In this document: positions 10,225-19,900 of the stretch, piece by piece | How the letters are laid out: the number at the start of each line of letters is the position of its first letter | How positions within the stretch are numbered: position 1 is the first letter of the stretch | Assembly: GCA_039105265.1 (NCBI GenBank) | Contig: JAPFFF010000001.1 | Coordinates: forward strand, 1,426,001-1,490,000 | Direction: 5' to 3' | Length of the DNA: 64,000 nt | DNA from: Tritrichomonas musculus | Lineage: Eukaryota > Parabasalia > Tritrichomonadida > Tritrichomonadidae | Made by a program: the position numbers and the translations under genes | Notes under the pieces: generated by a model | Databases searched by the model: none | The model's input: the letters and a program-made list of their open reading frames with translations, nothing else | What the model was told of the DNA's origin: nothing

Positions 10225-11371
10225 ATGTCACCAAGCAAACGAGTCAAAGTTGAAATAAATATTTTATTATTTGGATGTGAAAAAAACACACGAATATTGC
10301 AGGCATTTGTAAATAATAATTTTTATAATTCTTTCAACAATCAAGATGAGTAGATCCTGTTGTTAATCTTGAAATTCATGAAAAAATAATCAGATTTAAG
10401 ATTAATTGATGATAAAACAAAAACTGATGATAAAACCATATTTAATGATATCAAAGAAAGATTTAAATTATATCAACGAGCTATAAATTTCATGTATTTC
10501 TATGATGATTCAAATCAATCATCAAGTTTCGAATAATGAAATCAAATTAGTTTTTGTTAGTTGCTTTGATTCAAACTCATCTTCACCCAAATTAAAGAAA
10601 GATGAAATAATCAATAAATATAAATGTGAATTATTTGAAATTGGTTCAGATAAAAACATTAAAAATATAGATAAGCCTTTCATCTCATTTTTGGCAGGTA
10701 GTTACAGGTATCAAAATGAAATTATGAAAATTGGAAAAGAATATAAAAATCCAATTAATAATATTTATAAAGAACATATAAACATTTGATTGTTTGGTAG
10801 TGAAAATTTTAAAAAAACAGAGTTAGCGTTTAAATATATTTATTATGATGTTTATAAGAATTTTTATGGTGATTTTATTGAAAAATTCATTGAAAATTAT
10901 TTAGAAAAAATTGTTGAAATTAAGAGTAATTATTATAATGTTTCTATACTTGATTCAACTTTTGTTAGAAATGATGATTTTGGTTCTTGTTATTCTGTTG
11001 TTCAAGGAATTGTTTTTGTTTTTCAAATTGATTTGCTTTCTTCTTCAGGTTTTTCCAAAGAAATTAATCTTTTTTATAAAAATGCTATAGATTCAGTTGG
11101 AGGAGAATTAAATGTTATTATTGCTTTCCGAGTTGATGAAAAAGATAAAATTAGCGATTTGTATCAAAGTCACTTTGATAAAATCGATCAAATTGAAAAA
11201 AATATTTGAATGTGAACACTTCTTTTTTCAATTGAAAATGGAGAAAATGAAGATTTGTTTTATTGCTTGATCAAGAAAATTGTTCACAATAATAAAGAAA
11301 AGAAAGTTTCTTCAATGAAGAAAAAACAGAATAAAAAGAGAAAAATACAAGGCAAAATAACAAAACGATAA
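10225..11371 (+). pseudogene. Decayed tandem small-GTPase (Ras/Rab-like) gene
   Basis: Broken frames together show the layout of two small-GTPase domains in series. First domain: KVEINILLFGCEKNTR occupies the beta1/P-loop place (canonical GxxxxGK[ST] lost), NNEIKLVFVSCFDSN the beta5/NKxD place and KCELFEIGSDKNIKNID the SAK/alpha5 place. Second domain: LFGSENFKKTELAFKYIY is a second P-loop-like segment, YNVSILDSTFVRND resembles the DxxG strand, GIVFVFQIDLLSSSGF and NVIIAFRVDEKD follow in the order of beta4 and beta5, and SIENGENEDLFYCLIKKI matches the terminal SAKNG..I..LF helix, then a Lys-rich tail. The chain is crossed by several stops (for example at 10787 and 11207) and at least one frameshift near 10360. 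Open frames at 10502-10789 and 10790-11209 share one frame. Coding-like sequence also precedes 10225 (about 10120). The GTPase identity is inference from motif order. Confidence 0.6.
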
Positions 11372-12166
11372 ATATGCAGGCAGTAAAAGCTAGTGTTGAT
11401 GGGTTTTTTTTTAAGAAAAACAAGAATAAAGAATTAAAATAAAAATTTGTTGTAATATAGCAAAATAAAGAATTAAATTAAAAAAAAATTAATTTTTCAT
11501 TTGAATTTGTTATGGAATCAAATTATTTAGCAATGATGGAATCATAATTATGAGTTTTTTACATCCTGAAAAAGATGATAATTGAATTGATTCCAATTTT
11601 GATCCTTCTGATATCTCAATTATTTTAAGCGTCCAACAATCAGAAAATGCTGATTCACATATTTTTGAAATATTTGGTGGGATACAAATTTGATCAATGT
11701 ATGAATGTTCAAATGTAGATGGTTCAATTGTTTGTAAAATAGAATCTGTCGCAATTTCAACATTTTTTAGATAATAGCAATAGCTGAATGCAAATTCGCA
11801 TATTTTGGACACTTTTGATGGAATAAAAATATGTCTAATACTAGAAGAGCAAAATGCAAGTGATTCAATTGTTTGTAAGTTGGAATCAGTTGGAATATCA
11901 ACTTTTGTGAGATTGTCGCACCATTGAAATGCACATTGGGATATGATTTTAATATTTGATGGAATAGCAACATCTTTGATATTTCGGGATGCAAATAGAA
12001 GTTTGTCAAATTCGTTATTATTTGGGTCACATTTGCCAAGCAAACATTTGCCATCTTTAAGCATGAAATTTTCATTCAACGGTGAAACAGTAATTTTTGT
12101 CAAATGGTCTGTTAAATAGCACCATCCTTCCTCCAATACCTTTAAACTCATTGGTAAGAATATTTC

Positions 12167-12540
12167 TGGATGCGGAAAAAAATTCCAACTTGGAATTTCC
12201 AAGTTTTTTTTATTTCACATGTCAAGAAAACTTGGAAATTCCAAGTTTTTTTTTCCCTGAGCTTTTCTTCAACAATAGCAAGAACAAAATGATAAAAAAC
12301 GCGTTAATACTTTAATATAATAAGTTATCAATATCATTTGGCAATTTTTTTCGTGCATTTCATCCAAATCTTAAAATGCTGATACTGATATCATTACGCC
12401 ATGCATCTCAAAATACAAAAACAAATGCAAATTTACCGCTATCAACACTTTAATAACAATATACGATTCATTTACCATGCAAATTTCGAAATTTTCATTT
12501 TGACTCTCATAATTAATATTTTCAGTAATTATACTAGCAT
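12167..12540 (+). repeat. Left terminal inverted repeat of the element
   Basis: Inverse copy of 13375-13746 with only a few differences; the inner end is at ATACTAGCAT. Confidence 0.9.
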
Positions 12541-12620
12541 AATCAATATACATAATTACATTAATATGGAAAATTATTTTATGCTAGTATAATTAATATG
12601 AAGTATGAACTAATTCTTTA

Positions 12621-13114
12621 TCCTACCGAATGTTTTTTTAAAAAATTTTCAAAAAGTTCTAACAATTCATTCAAAAAGTTGTGATAAACCATTCAAATAT
12701 TATACAAATTCGTTTAGTTTTTCCATTTCTAATCTTGATGGAAACATCGAAAATAGAACTCGTCAATTTTTTTGAAAATAGGGACGAAATGATTCAATAT
12801 TGCATAAATTTAGCACGTACAAAATCAATAAAGTTTAATATTCTAAATTCTGGAAATTATTATAAAATTCAATGCAAAGATCAGGATTGTCCTTTTCAAA
12901 TCACTTTTAATTTAAGAGATTCCAAAAAATGCAAAATGGCGTTATTGTTTCTGATGATGAAAATGAAATATTTTAAATTTAATAAATATTTTTTTTTTTT
13001 AACATGATCTATTTTAATAAATTTTTTTTTTACTTTTTTCTTTTTAACATGATCAATTATTATATCTGAATGGTTTATAAGAAGCTTTAATGAATCAAAA
13101 AACATTCGGTAGGA
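12621..13114. mobile_element. Nested element inside the long-TIR transposon
   Basis: A perfect 18-bp inverted repeat, TCCTACCGAATGTTTTTT, lies at 12621-12638 and 13097-13114, followed inward by further matched blocks around AAACCATTCA. It encloses a short plus-strand frame. I could not find a clear target duplication. A third, partial arm-like copy follows at about 13140-13190. Confidence 0.65.
12738..13007 (+). pseudogene. Possible transposase N-terminal fragment
   Basis: Starting at ATG 12738 the frame reads METSKIELVNFFENRDEMIQ, then YYKIQCKDQDCPFQI with a CxDxxC pair. Such a short metal-binding-looking segment preceded by an FFENRDEM-type helix recalls the N-terminal DNA-binding part (FAR1/FLYWCH-like) of Mutator-like transposases. 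The frame then runs into low-complexity Lys/Phe and stops, with no DDE domain. The frame lies wholly inside the nested inverted-repeat element. Family assignment is weak; that it is a truncated fragment is more certain. Confidence 0.4.
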
Positions 13115-13374
13115 ATAAAAAAAGCACCGAACTTTTTTTTTTTTGAATGGTTTATTAAAACTTTTTGAATTAATTGTGATACATTCTTAGATTATCTAAA
13201 TATTAAGCTAATATTATACCTTTTTCCTGAGTTTAAAAGCATATTATAAAAATAAATAAATAAAAAAAATATCGTGAGAGAAAGTTATATATGGATTTTT
13301 TTTTTTTTTAATTTAGGAAAGATATCTTTTTTTTTATTTCCTATTTGAATTTTTCGGATAGATACATTTATTTA

Positions 13375-13746
13375 ATGCTAGTATAATTATTGAATATTAA
13401 TTATGAGAGTCAAAATGAAAATTTCGAAATTTGCATGGTAAATGAATCGTATATTGTTATTAAAGTGTTGATAGCGGTAAATTTGCATTTGTTTTTGTAT
13501 TTTGAGATGCATGGCGTAATGATATCAGTATCAGCATTTTAAGATTTGGATGAAATGCACGAAAAAAATTGCCAAATGATATTGATAACTTATTATATTA
13601 AAGTATTAACGCGTTTTTTATCATTTTGTTCTTGCTATTGTTGAAGAAAAGCTCAGGGAAAAAAAAACTTGGAATTTCCAAGTTTTCTTGACATGTGAAA
13701 TAAAAAAAACTTGGAAATTCCAAGTTGGAATTTTTTTCCTAATCCA
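13375..13746 (-). repeat. Right terminal inverted repeat of the element
   Basis: Inverse copy of 12167-12540; the inner end is at ATGCTAGTAT. Confidence 0.9.
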
Positions 13747-14707
13747 ATATTTCTTCAATCGTTGAATTTCTAAATGAGTTTGATTCAATCGTTTGTAAAT
13801 TTGAATTTTGAGGGATTTCAATTCTCTTTAAGTTTTGGCATTCATAAAATGCAAATTCACATATTTTTAAAACTTTTGGTGGAATATAAATTTCTTCAAT
13901 ATATGTTTGTGAAAATGAATCGCTTCCAATTATTTCTAAATTAGAATTTGTTGGGATTTCTACTTTTGTGAGGTCGTAGCATTGATAAAATGCAAATGGT
14001 GATATGACTTTTATATTTGAAGGAATAGAAATTTCTTTGGTGTTACGAATTGCATATAGAAAATTGTCAAATTCATCACTGTTTGGATCTGTTTTGCCTA
14101 ATAAGTACTTGTCTTCTTGAAATATGAATTGACCATTCGAAGGTGAAATTATAATTTTTGTCAATTCATCTGTACCAAAGCACCATCCACTTTGCAATTC
14201 TATCAAACTAGATGGAAAATGAATTTCTTCAATTTTTGATTGTGAAAAAGCATCAGAGTAAATGGTTTTCACGGCTGAATTATCTACAAATTGGATCGTT
14301 TTGATATTATTACCAGTTCCTGTAATACTAGTGATTAAATAATCAATTGATTCGTGTTTAACTGTTCTTGGAATAGTAAGTTGTTCAAAAATTTTGTTTA
14401 CTTTAAATAATGAAGCCGTTTGATTTGATTTGTCAATTTTGAATGTCAGATCTTCATTTTCAATCTTTTCATTGAGATAGATTTTGGTTAATTCAAATTC
14501 TCCTTTTCTGCATGATGTGTAAAGTCTAATTTTAATTTCTTCGAATTCTTCTTTGGTGCGAAGATTATTTGAATTTTTTAAAATATCAAGAATTTCTTTC
14601 ACTTTTTCTTTAGATAATTCTGTATTTAAGTGTTTTTCAAATTCTTCAGTTGGTATTTTGAATAATCTCATCTCTGATTCTGGTTTTTGTGTATTTGTTC
14701 CTTCCAT

Positions 14708-15448
14708 TTATTTGTTTTTAATGGGCACAAATATAAAATGATGACCAAAACTGATACTATTATGATATATATCTGACCATCTTAGCTCACTTTAGTTTTT
14801 TTATGCATTTTTCAAGCTGTTCATAAATATAAAATTGATTTACTATTGTTAGAATTAGAATTTAAAAAAAAAGAAAGAAAATCAATAAAATGATTATTCG
14901 CCAATACTTGCAATAGATGAAATTAAAAATCTGCTTATACTAAAGATTTATATCTATTAAATCCATCTTTGAAGATTTATATTTTTTGTAAAACATTTTA
15001 GATCTTTCAAAGTTTTTATTTATTTTAATGCATTATCGCTATAATACTATCATTAATGTAAATACATGTTCCATTATATTTGTGATTTTAAGATATTTTA
15101 TAAAGATCATATAACAATAAAATTTTCAGAAGATAGCCGTTAACATAGAAATATAGAAATGCCAAATAAGTTCTGAATTATTTGAAAAGATTTTTTTATA
15201 TTAATATCTTAATAAAGTAACTAGCAAATATTTTCTAATGGAAAAAGAAATTGATCTTGATAATGGACTGCGAGTTAAAATAAATAAATAAAATCAAACC
15301 GCACCAGTTATTAAATCTGAACAAGTTACAGGAAAGGTTTTTATCCCTCGATATGTCGAAGATAACATGTTATGGTGTTGGAATTTATAAGATTCAATAT
15401 TCTGTACGTGTGCTTCAATTTCCTTTTTTATGCTTGCTTGTTTTCTTA
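14708..15448. other. AT-rich intergenic region
   Basis: Upstream of the split BspA gene and downstream of the kinase relic. No coding signal or repeat was recognised. Confidence 0.5.
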
Positions 15449-16286
15449 TCAACTTCTTGCATTTGCTTTCTCCTTCATTATTTCAAAGATTTGATCGAAT
15501 GAAGGACGGTTTTCTGCCTCAAATGAAAAGCAGCTGATAATCAGTTCTCGAACCCAGTACATAATTGTGCTTGGTAAAGGAGGAAGGACGCCATTTACTA
15601 CATTCTTCATTTTGAACTTTGGGAGGTTGACTGTGACGATGTATACAAGAGTGACACCAAACGAATAAACGTCGATCGTGTTGGTGTAGTGTGCACAATC
15701 GTCTTCATCTGAAGCTAAGAGTTCGGTTGTCATGAATCGGAGTGTTCCGACACCTTTTGCTTGAGATGTTTCTAAGCTTTCTTCCTTTGCAATGCCGGAA
15801 TCGCTGATGTGGACGTGACAAACTTTGCTAGGTAAAATGTTCGATGGCTTAAGATCGTGGTCCATGAAATTGTGGATGTAGCGCATTCCGAGAACAATTT
15901 CCACAGCGATCCTGCATTTATCATTGTCTTCAAGTTTTTTTATTTTCAATTGCTAACTCTAGCAATGTTGGTTCAAGCGATAGAATCAGAGATGGTGGAT
16001 GTTTATCGAAACCATAATTCACTGCAATAATGTCCAAAACGCAAAGATGATGCAGAATAAACATTGCCTCTCCTTCGCCAATGAATCGTTTCTTTTCCTT
16101 GTAGTCTGAGTTTTTCAGTGCCTTCATTGCAAATTGTTCATTCTTGGAAACGAGTTTGACGCTCGATGTGCCACCTTTGCCTATGACTAACTTCACAAGC
16201 TGTATCGTTAAATTCCAAAAAATTATCAAAGTTATCAATAATATTAAAATATTAGGTTTGAATTGAATTGATGTTTTTGATTTCAA
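15449..16286 (-). pseudogene. Broken TKL-type protein kinase
   Basis: Two overlapping minus-strand frames together span one kinase domain. The first (from about 16286) has the Gly-rich loop VIGKGGTSSVKLV, the lysine in QFAMKALKN and the hinge side LILSLEPTLLELAIENKK. The second (15949-15449) has YIHNFMDHDLKPSNIL, ISDSGIAKE, GTLRFMTTELL and DVYSFGVTLVYI, to a C-lobe ending near the family end. The switch between frames coincides with a run of seven A at about 15930-15945, where a one-base change restores ENKKLEDNDKCRI. A second frame problem lies upstream of the Gly loop (NFLEFND sits in another frame). Catalytic-site wording is worn (HRD is DHD, DFG is DSG, APE is TTE), so decay is likely real rather than only a sequencing error. 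An inverted-repeat element sits just upstream. Confidence 0.8.
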
Positions 16287-16293
16287 ATGTTTT

Positions 16294-16443
16294 GGTAATT
16301 AAGAAAGTGCTTTATAATACATTTAAAATTAAATAATCAAATGTTTTAATATTTTTATACATTATTTATAAATAAAATTTATATATATTAAAATACTGTA
16401 TCGATACTGATAAAAAGTATTATAAAGTACTTTCTAAATAACC
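16294..16443. repeat. Short inverted-repeat element (MITE-like)
   Basis: Arms GGTAATTAAGAAAGTGCTTT (16294 onward, through 16320) and its near-complement ending at 16443 (AAAGTACTTTCTAAATAACC) enclose about 95 AT-rich bases. It abuts the 5' end of the broken kinase and may have cut off its start. No target duplication was found. Confidence 0.55.
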
Positions 16444-16971
16444 GCTGATACTCTAAAAATACCAAGCATTTTTGTATCGATACTAAAAAATAACGAGCAA
16501 AAAAGAATCGATATTATCCGAATACCGATACTTCTTCGGTAACCGTTATTTAGTCGTATCGATAAACAACGCTGATACTTCATCAAATTTCTGTAAAATA
16601 TTTTTTAAAAAAATCAGCTGTGCTCGTTTTAGAATTTTGATTAAAATATATATTCAAAAAAGCATATTTTTTTTGAAATCCTAGAAAGTATTATTGCATC
16701 GCATGTGTAGAATGATGTAATTATTAATACGAAATCTAAACATTTTTTTTTTTTTATCAACCTACAAATTCATTCTATTGCTTTTTCTATTATCAAAAAA
16801 AAAAAATAAAATAATTATATCTTGATAAACAAATTTAAAAGCATATTTTTATTACTATTATTTAATTAATAATACTTATTATAATTAAATATCTCTTTAG
16901 TTTATGATATTATTAATTATTCGTTCAAAAATTTTAAAAATAATTTTTTTGGTGCAATAGCAATAAACTAT
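16444..16971. other. Intergenic region with repeated GTATCGATAC motifs
   Basis: Between 16395 and 16580 the palindrome-like strings GTATCGATAC, AATCGATATT, ACCGATACTT and GTATCGATAA recur. The remainder is AT-rich. This is the upstream region of the 1327-aa kinase gene. Confidence 0.45.
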
Positions 16972-16979
16972 TCAATTTT
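16972..16979 (+). promoter_or_regulatory. Inr-like start motif of the 1327-aa kinase gene
   Basis: TCAATTTT lies 11 bases upstream of the ATG, matching the trichomonad initiator pattern TCA-Y/W-T/A-T/A. Assignment by pattern and position only. Confidence 0.5.
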
Positions 16980-16984
16980 AAAAA

Positions 16985-19900
16985 ATGGATATATCGCACT
17001 ATTTAAAAGATACAACTGAATTTACGCATCCAGAAAGATTAGATGGAGGAGGATTTGGAGATGTATACATTTATACAGAGAAAAACTCTGGGAAACAATA
17101 TGCTGGAAAAATATATAAAAAAGAAACCTATGATGATGTTATCTTTTTTTTAAGAGAAATACACATTTGTACAATTAACTATCCTACTATATTGCAATTA
17201 AAAGGATGGAGTGTCATTGATTCACTTCTGATATTTACCGATTTTATGGAAAAAGGATCTTTATCAAGATACATTACCAAAAACAAACTAACACCAGATC
17301 AAAAGCAAATAATCTTATTTGGCATTTCAAAAGGTTTAGAAATTTTTCATTCATATAATGTACTTGTCCGAGACTTGAAACCTGAAAATGTTTTGTTAGA
17401 TGACGACTTGCATCCAATCATCAATGATTTCAATTTGTCCAAATTCACATTTGATGGAGAGATACACTCGCGACTATGTGGAACAAAAAGAGACATGGCG
17501 CCCGAACTTTTAGATGAAGATGCAAGTTTTGATTATGGACCTGAAGTAGATGTGTATTCTTTTGGAAATTTAATGTATTCGGTGATTGTAAACAAAATCT
17601 TTAAAACGGGATTTAATTTCAAGCAAAATTTGGACAAAAATAAAATGTTTGATAAAGACGAATATAAAGTATTCAAAAAGTTGATTAATGACTGTCTTAA
17701 GGATGATAAAAACAATAGACCAACATCGGCAGAAATATCAAGAATACTTGAAAATAATCGTCTCCCAGGTGTCAATGATACTGATTTTAAAAAATATGTA
17801 AAATATCTAAATAATTACCAACCAGCAAAACTGGTGATAAAAACGCCAGAAAAAAATGATAATTGGGGCCAGATTTATTATGAAAAAGGAATGATTGCTA
17901 AAGAAAATAATAAACCTCTTGATGCATCAAATTTTTTGAAAATTGCAATGAAACTTGGTTACGAAAATTCTGAAGATGAATATTACAAATCATTAGTTTC
18001 ACTTGGAAAATATTACGAAGATAAAGAACAAGGTGATGAAGCGATTTATTATTACCAATTAGCTGTTGACGAGGGAAATATTATAGAATCATGCGAGCCA
18101 ATGATAAAATTGTCAGAAAAATTGGGGTATGATTCGACTTTATTTCATGAATATAAAGAAAAATTAGATGATTTCATGAAAAATAATTGTTCTGAAAGCA
18201 GCACAGAAGTATCAACAAGTATTGAAAGCACAGAGGCAGATAGCATTATTTCAAATAGTGCTGTTGAACAAATCAAGAACAATGATGAGGATGTTTCTAA
18301 TAAAGCTCAACTTGAACAATCATTCCAGAATAAAGATAAAAGTAATATATCTGAAAAAGTGCCTCAAAGCAATCTTTTAACAAATCAAAATGATAAAAAT
18401 AAAGTACAAAATAGTGCAGCACAAAACAACAAATGTATTTCCTATTTTAATGGAAATTTTGCCGACAATATTTTCAAAAATATAACTTACAATAACTTTA
18501 ATAATAATGATAACAATATTTTCAACAAAAATGCTAACAATAACTTATATAATAATGCTAACAATAACTTTAATAATACTAACAATAACTTTAATAATAC
18601 TAACAATAACTTTAATAATACTAACAATAACTTTAATTATACTAACAATAACTTTAATAATACTAACAATAACTTTAATAATACTAACAATAACTTTAAT
18701 AATACTAACAATAACTTTAATAATACTAACAATAACTTTAATAATACTAACAATAACTTTAATAATACTAACAATAACTTTAATAATACTAACAATAACT
18801 TTAATTATACTAACAATAACTTTAATAATACTAACAATAACTTTAATAATACTAACAATAACTTTAATAATACTAACAATAACTTTAATAATACTAACAA
18901 TAACTTTAATAATACTAACAATAACTTTAATTATACTAACAATAACTTTAATAATACTAACAATAACTTTAATAATACTAACAATAACTTTAATTATACT
19001 AACAATAACTTTAATTATACTAACAATAACTTTAATAATACTAACAATAACTTTAATAATACTAACAATAACTTTAATAATACTAACAATAACTTTAATA
19101 ATAATGATAACAATATTTTCAACAAAAATGCTAACAATAACTTATATAATAATACTAACAATAACTTTAATAATAATGCTAACATTAACCTTAACTATAA
19201 TAATAACAAAGAATTCAATTTTACAAACTATTATAATAAATTAATTGATGATTTCAATGGTATACCAATAATATTTAATGTAACTCAAATCATATCTTTA
19301 ATTTTTAAGGTTGATGAGATAAGAGAAGAGACGGACCATACGAAATATGTCATTTGGGATAAAAATGGCAAACGCAGCAATCTGCGAGTGTATGGAGACT
19401 TGCCGAATGAGCAAAAAGAGATTCTAAAGACCAAGAACAAGTGGATTGTCTCACAAAAAGTTAACTGTTCATCAATTTTTCGTTATCATGTATTGAAAGT
19501 TTTTGTTGAAGATCCGAGAACAGAATATTTCAGGTTTGCAACTCGCAAAGAGTTATATGACACCGGAATAATAAATTTGAATAACATTGTATTCACCAAC
19601 TTCCAAGATATCGTCAAATACCGCATGGTAAACTTGATAATGATGGATAAAAATGGGAATTACATGATGGATGAAAATGGTAATTACATGATGGATGAAA
19701 ATGACATTGTATGGACAAATGTAATTGCAACTGTTGTTGACATTAATAGAGATAATGCAACAGTCAGAGGCAAATTATATTATAAATTGCGTGTCATTGA
19801 TACTGATTCACATCAGATGACAGTGACGATATTCTTTTATCGGAATTCATTTCATATTCTGAATTTATTCCGTGACGATAGTCTCATTTCAAAGCCAATT

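Larger units (their letters stand above)
12167..13746. mobile_element. Long-TIR DNA transposon (Mutator-like, non-autonomous)
   Basis: Near-identical terminal inverted repeats of about 373 bp (12167-12540 and 13375-13746) start TGGATGCGGAAAAAAATTCC and end as its complement with two differences (TGGATTAGG). The outer part contains two palindromes, CTTGGAATTTCCAAG and CTTGGAAATTCCAAG. A 7-bp direct repeat ATATTTC lies at both borders (12160-12166 and 13747-13753). Long TIRs suggest a Mutator-like element, though 9-bp duplications are more usual there, so the superfamily is uncertain. No transposase of its own is visible; the centre is occupied by a second element. A fragment of the same TIR occurs at about 32091-32218. 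Confidence 0.85.
11510..14707 (-). pseudogene. BspA-like LRR gene split by a DNA transposon
   Basis: The right part (14707 to about 13747) starts at ATG with MEGTNTQKPESEMRLF, has a helical N-terminus, then BspA-like LRRs (EEIHFPSSLIELQSGWCF, KEISIPSNIKVISPFAFYQC). The left part (about 12160 to 11510) resumes with the same repeat register (EIFLPMSLKVLEEGWCYL, KDVAIPSNIKIISQCAFQWC) and ends at a stop at 11510. The 1.58-kb element 12167-13746 sits between them, flanked by the 7-bp direct repeat ATATTTC. Leaving out the element and one copy of the repeat, the host frame runs from ...TIEEI directly into FLPMSL... with the LRR pattern intact. The intact gene would have been about 530 residues. Two unrelated stretches end the broken halves: the right half stops three codons into the element, and the left half can only start inside the element TIR. 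No other damage is evident, so insertion looks recent. Confidence 0.9.

Noticed and set aside
18507-19244. Plus-strand frame of ITLIILT repeats
   Set aside because: Frame-shifted shadow of the Asn-rich coding array.
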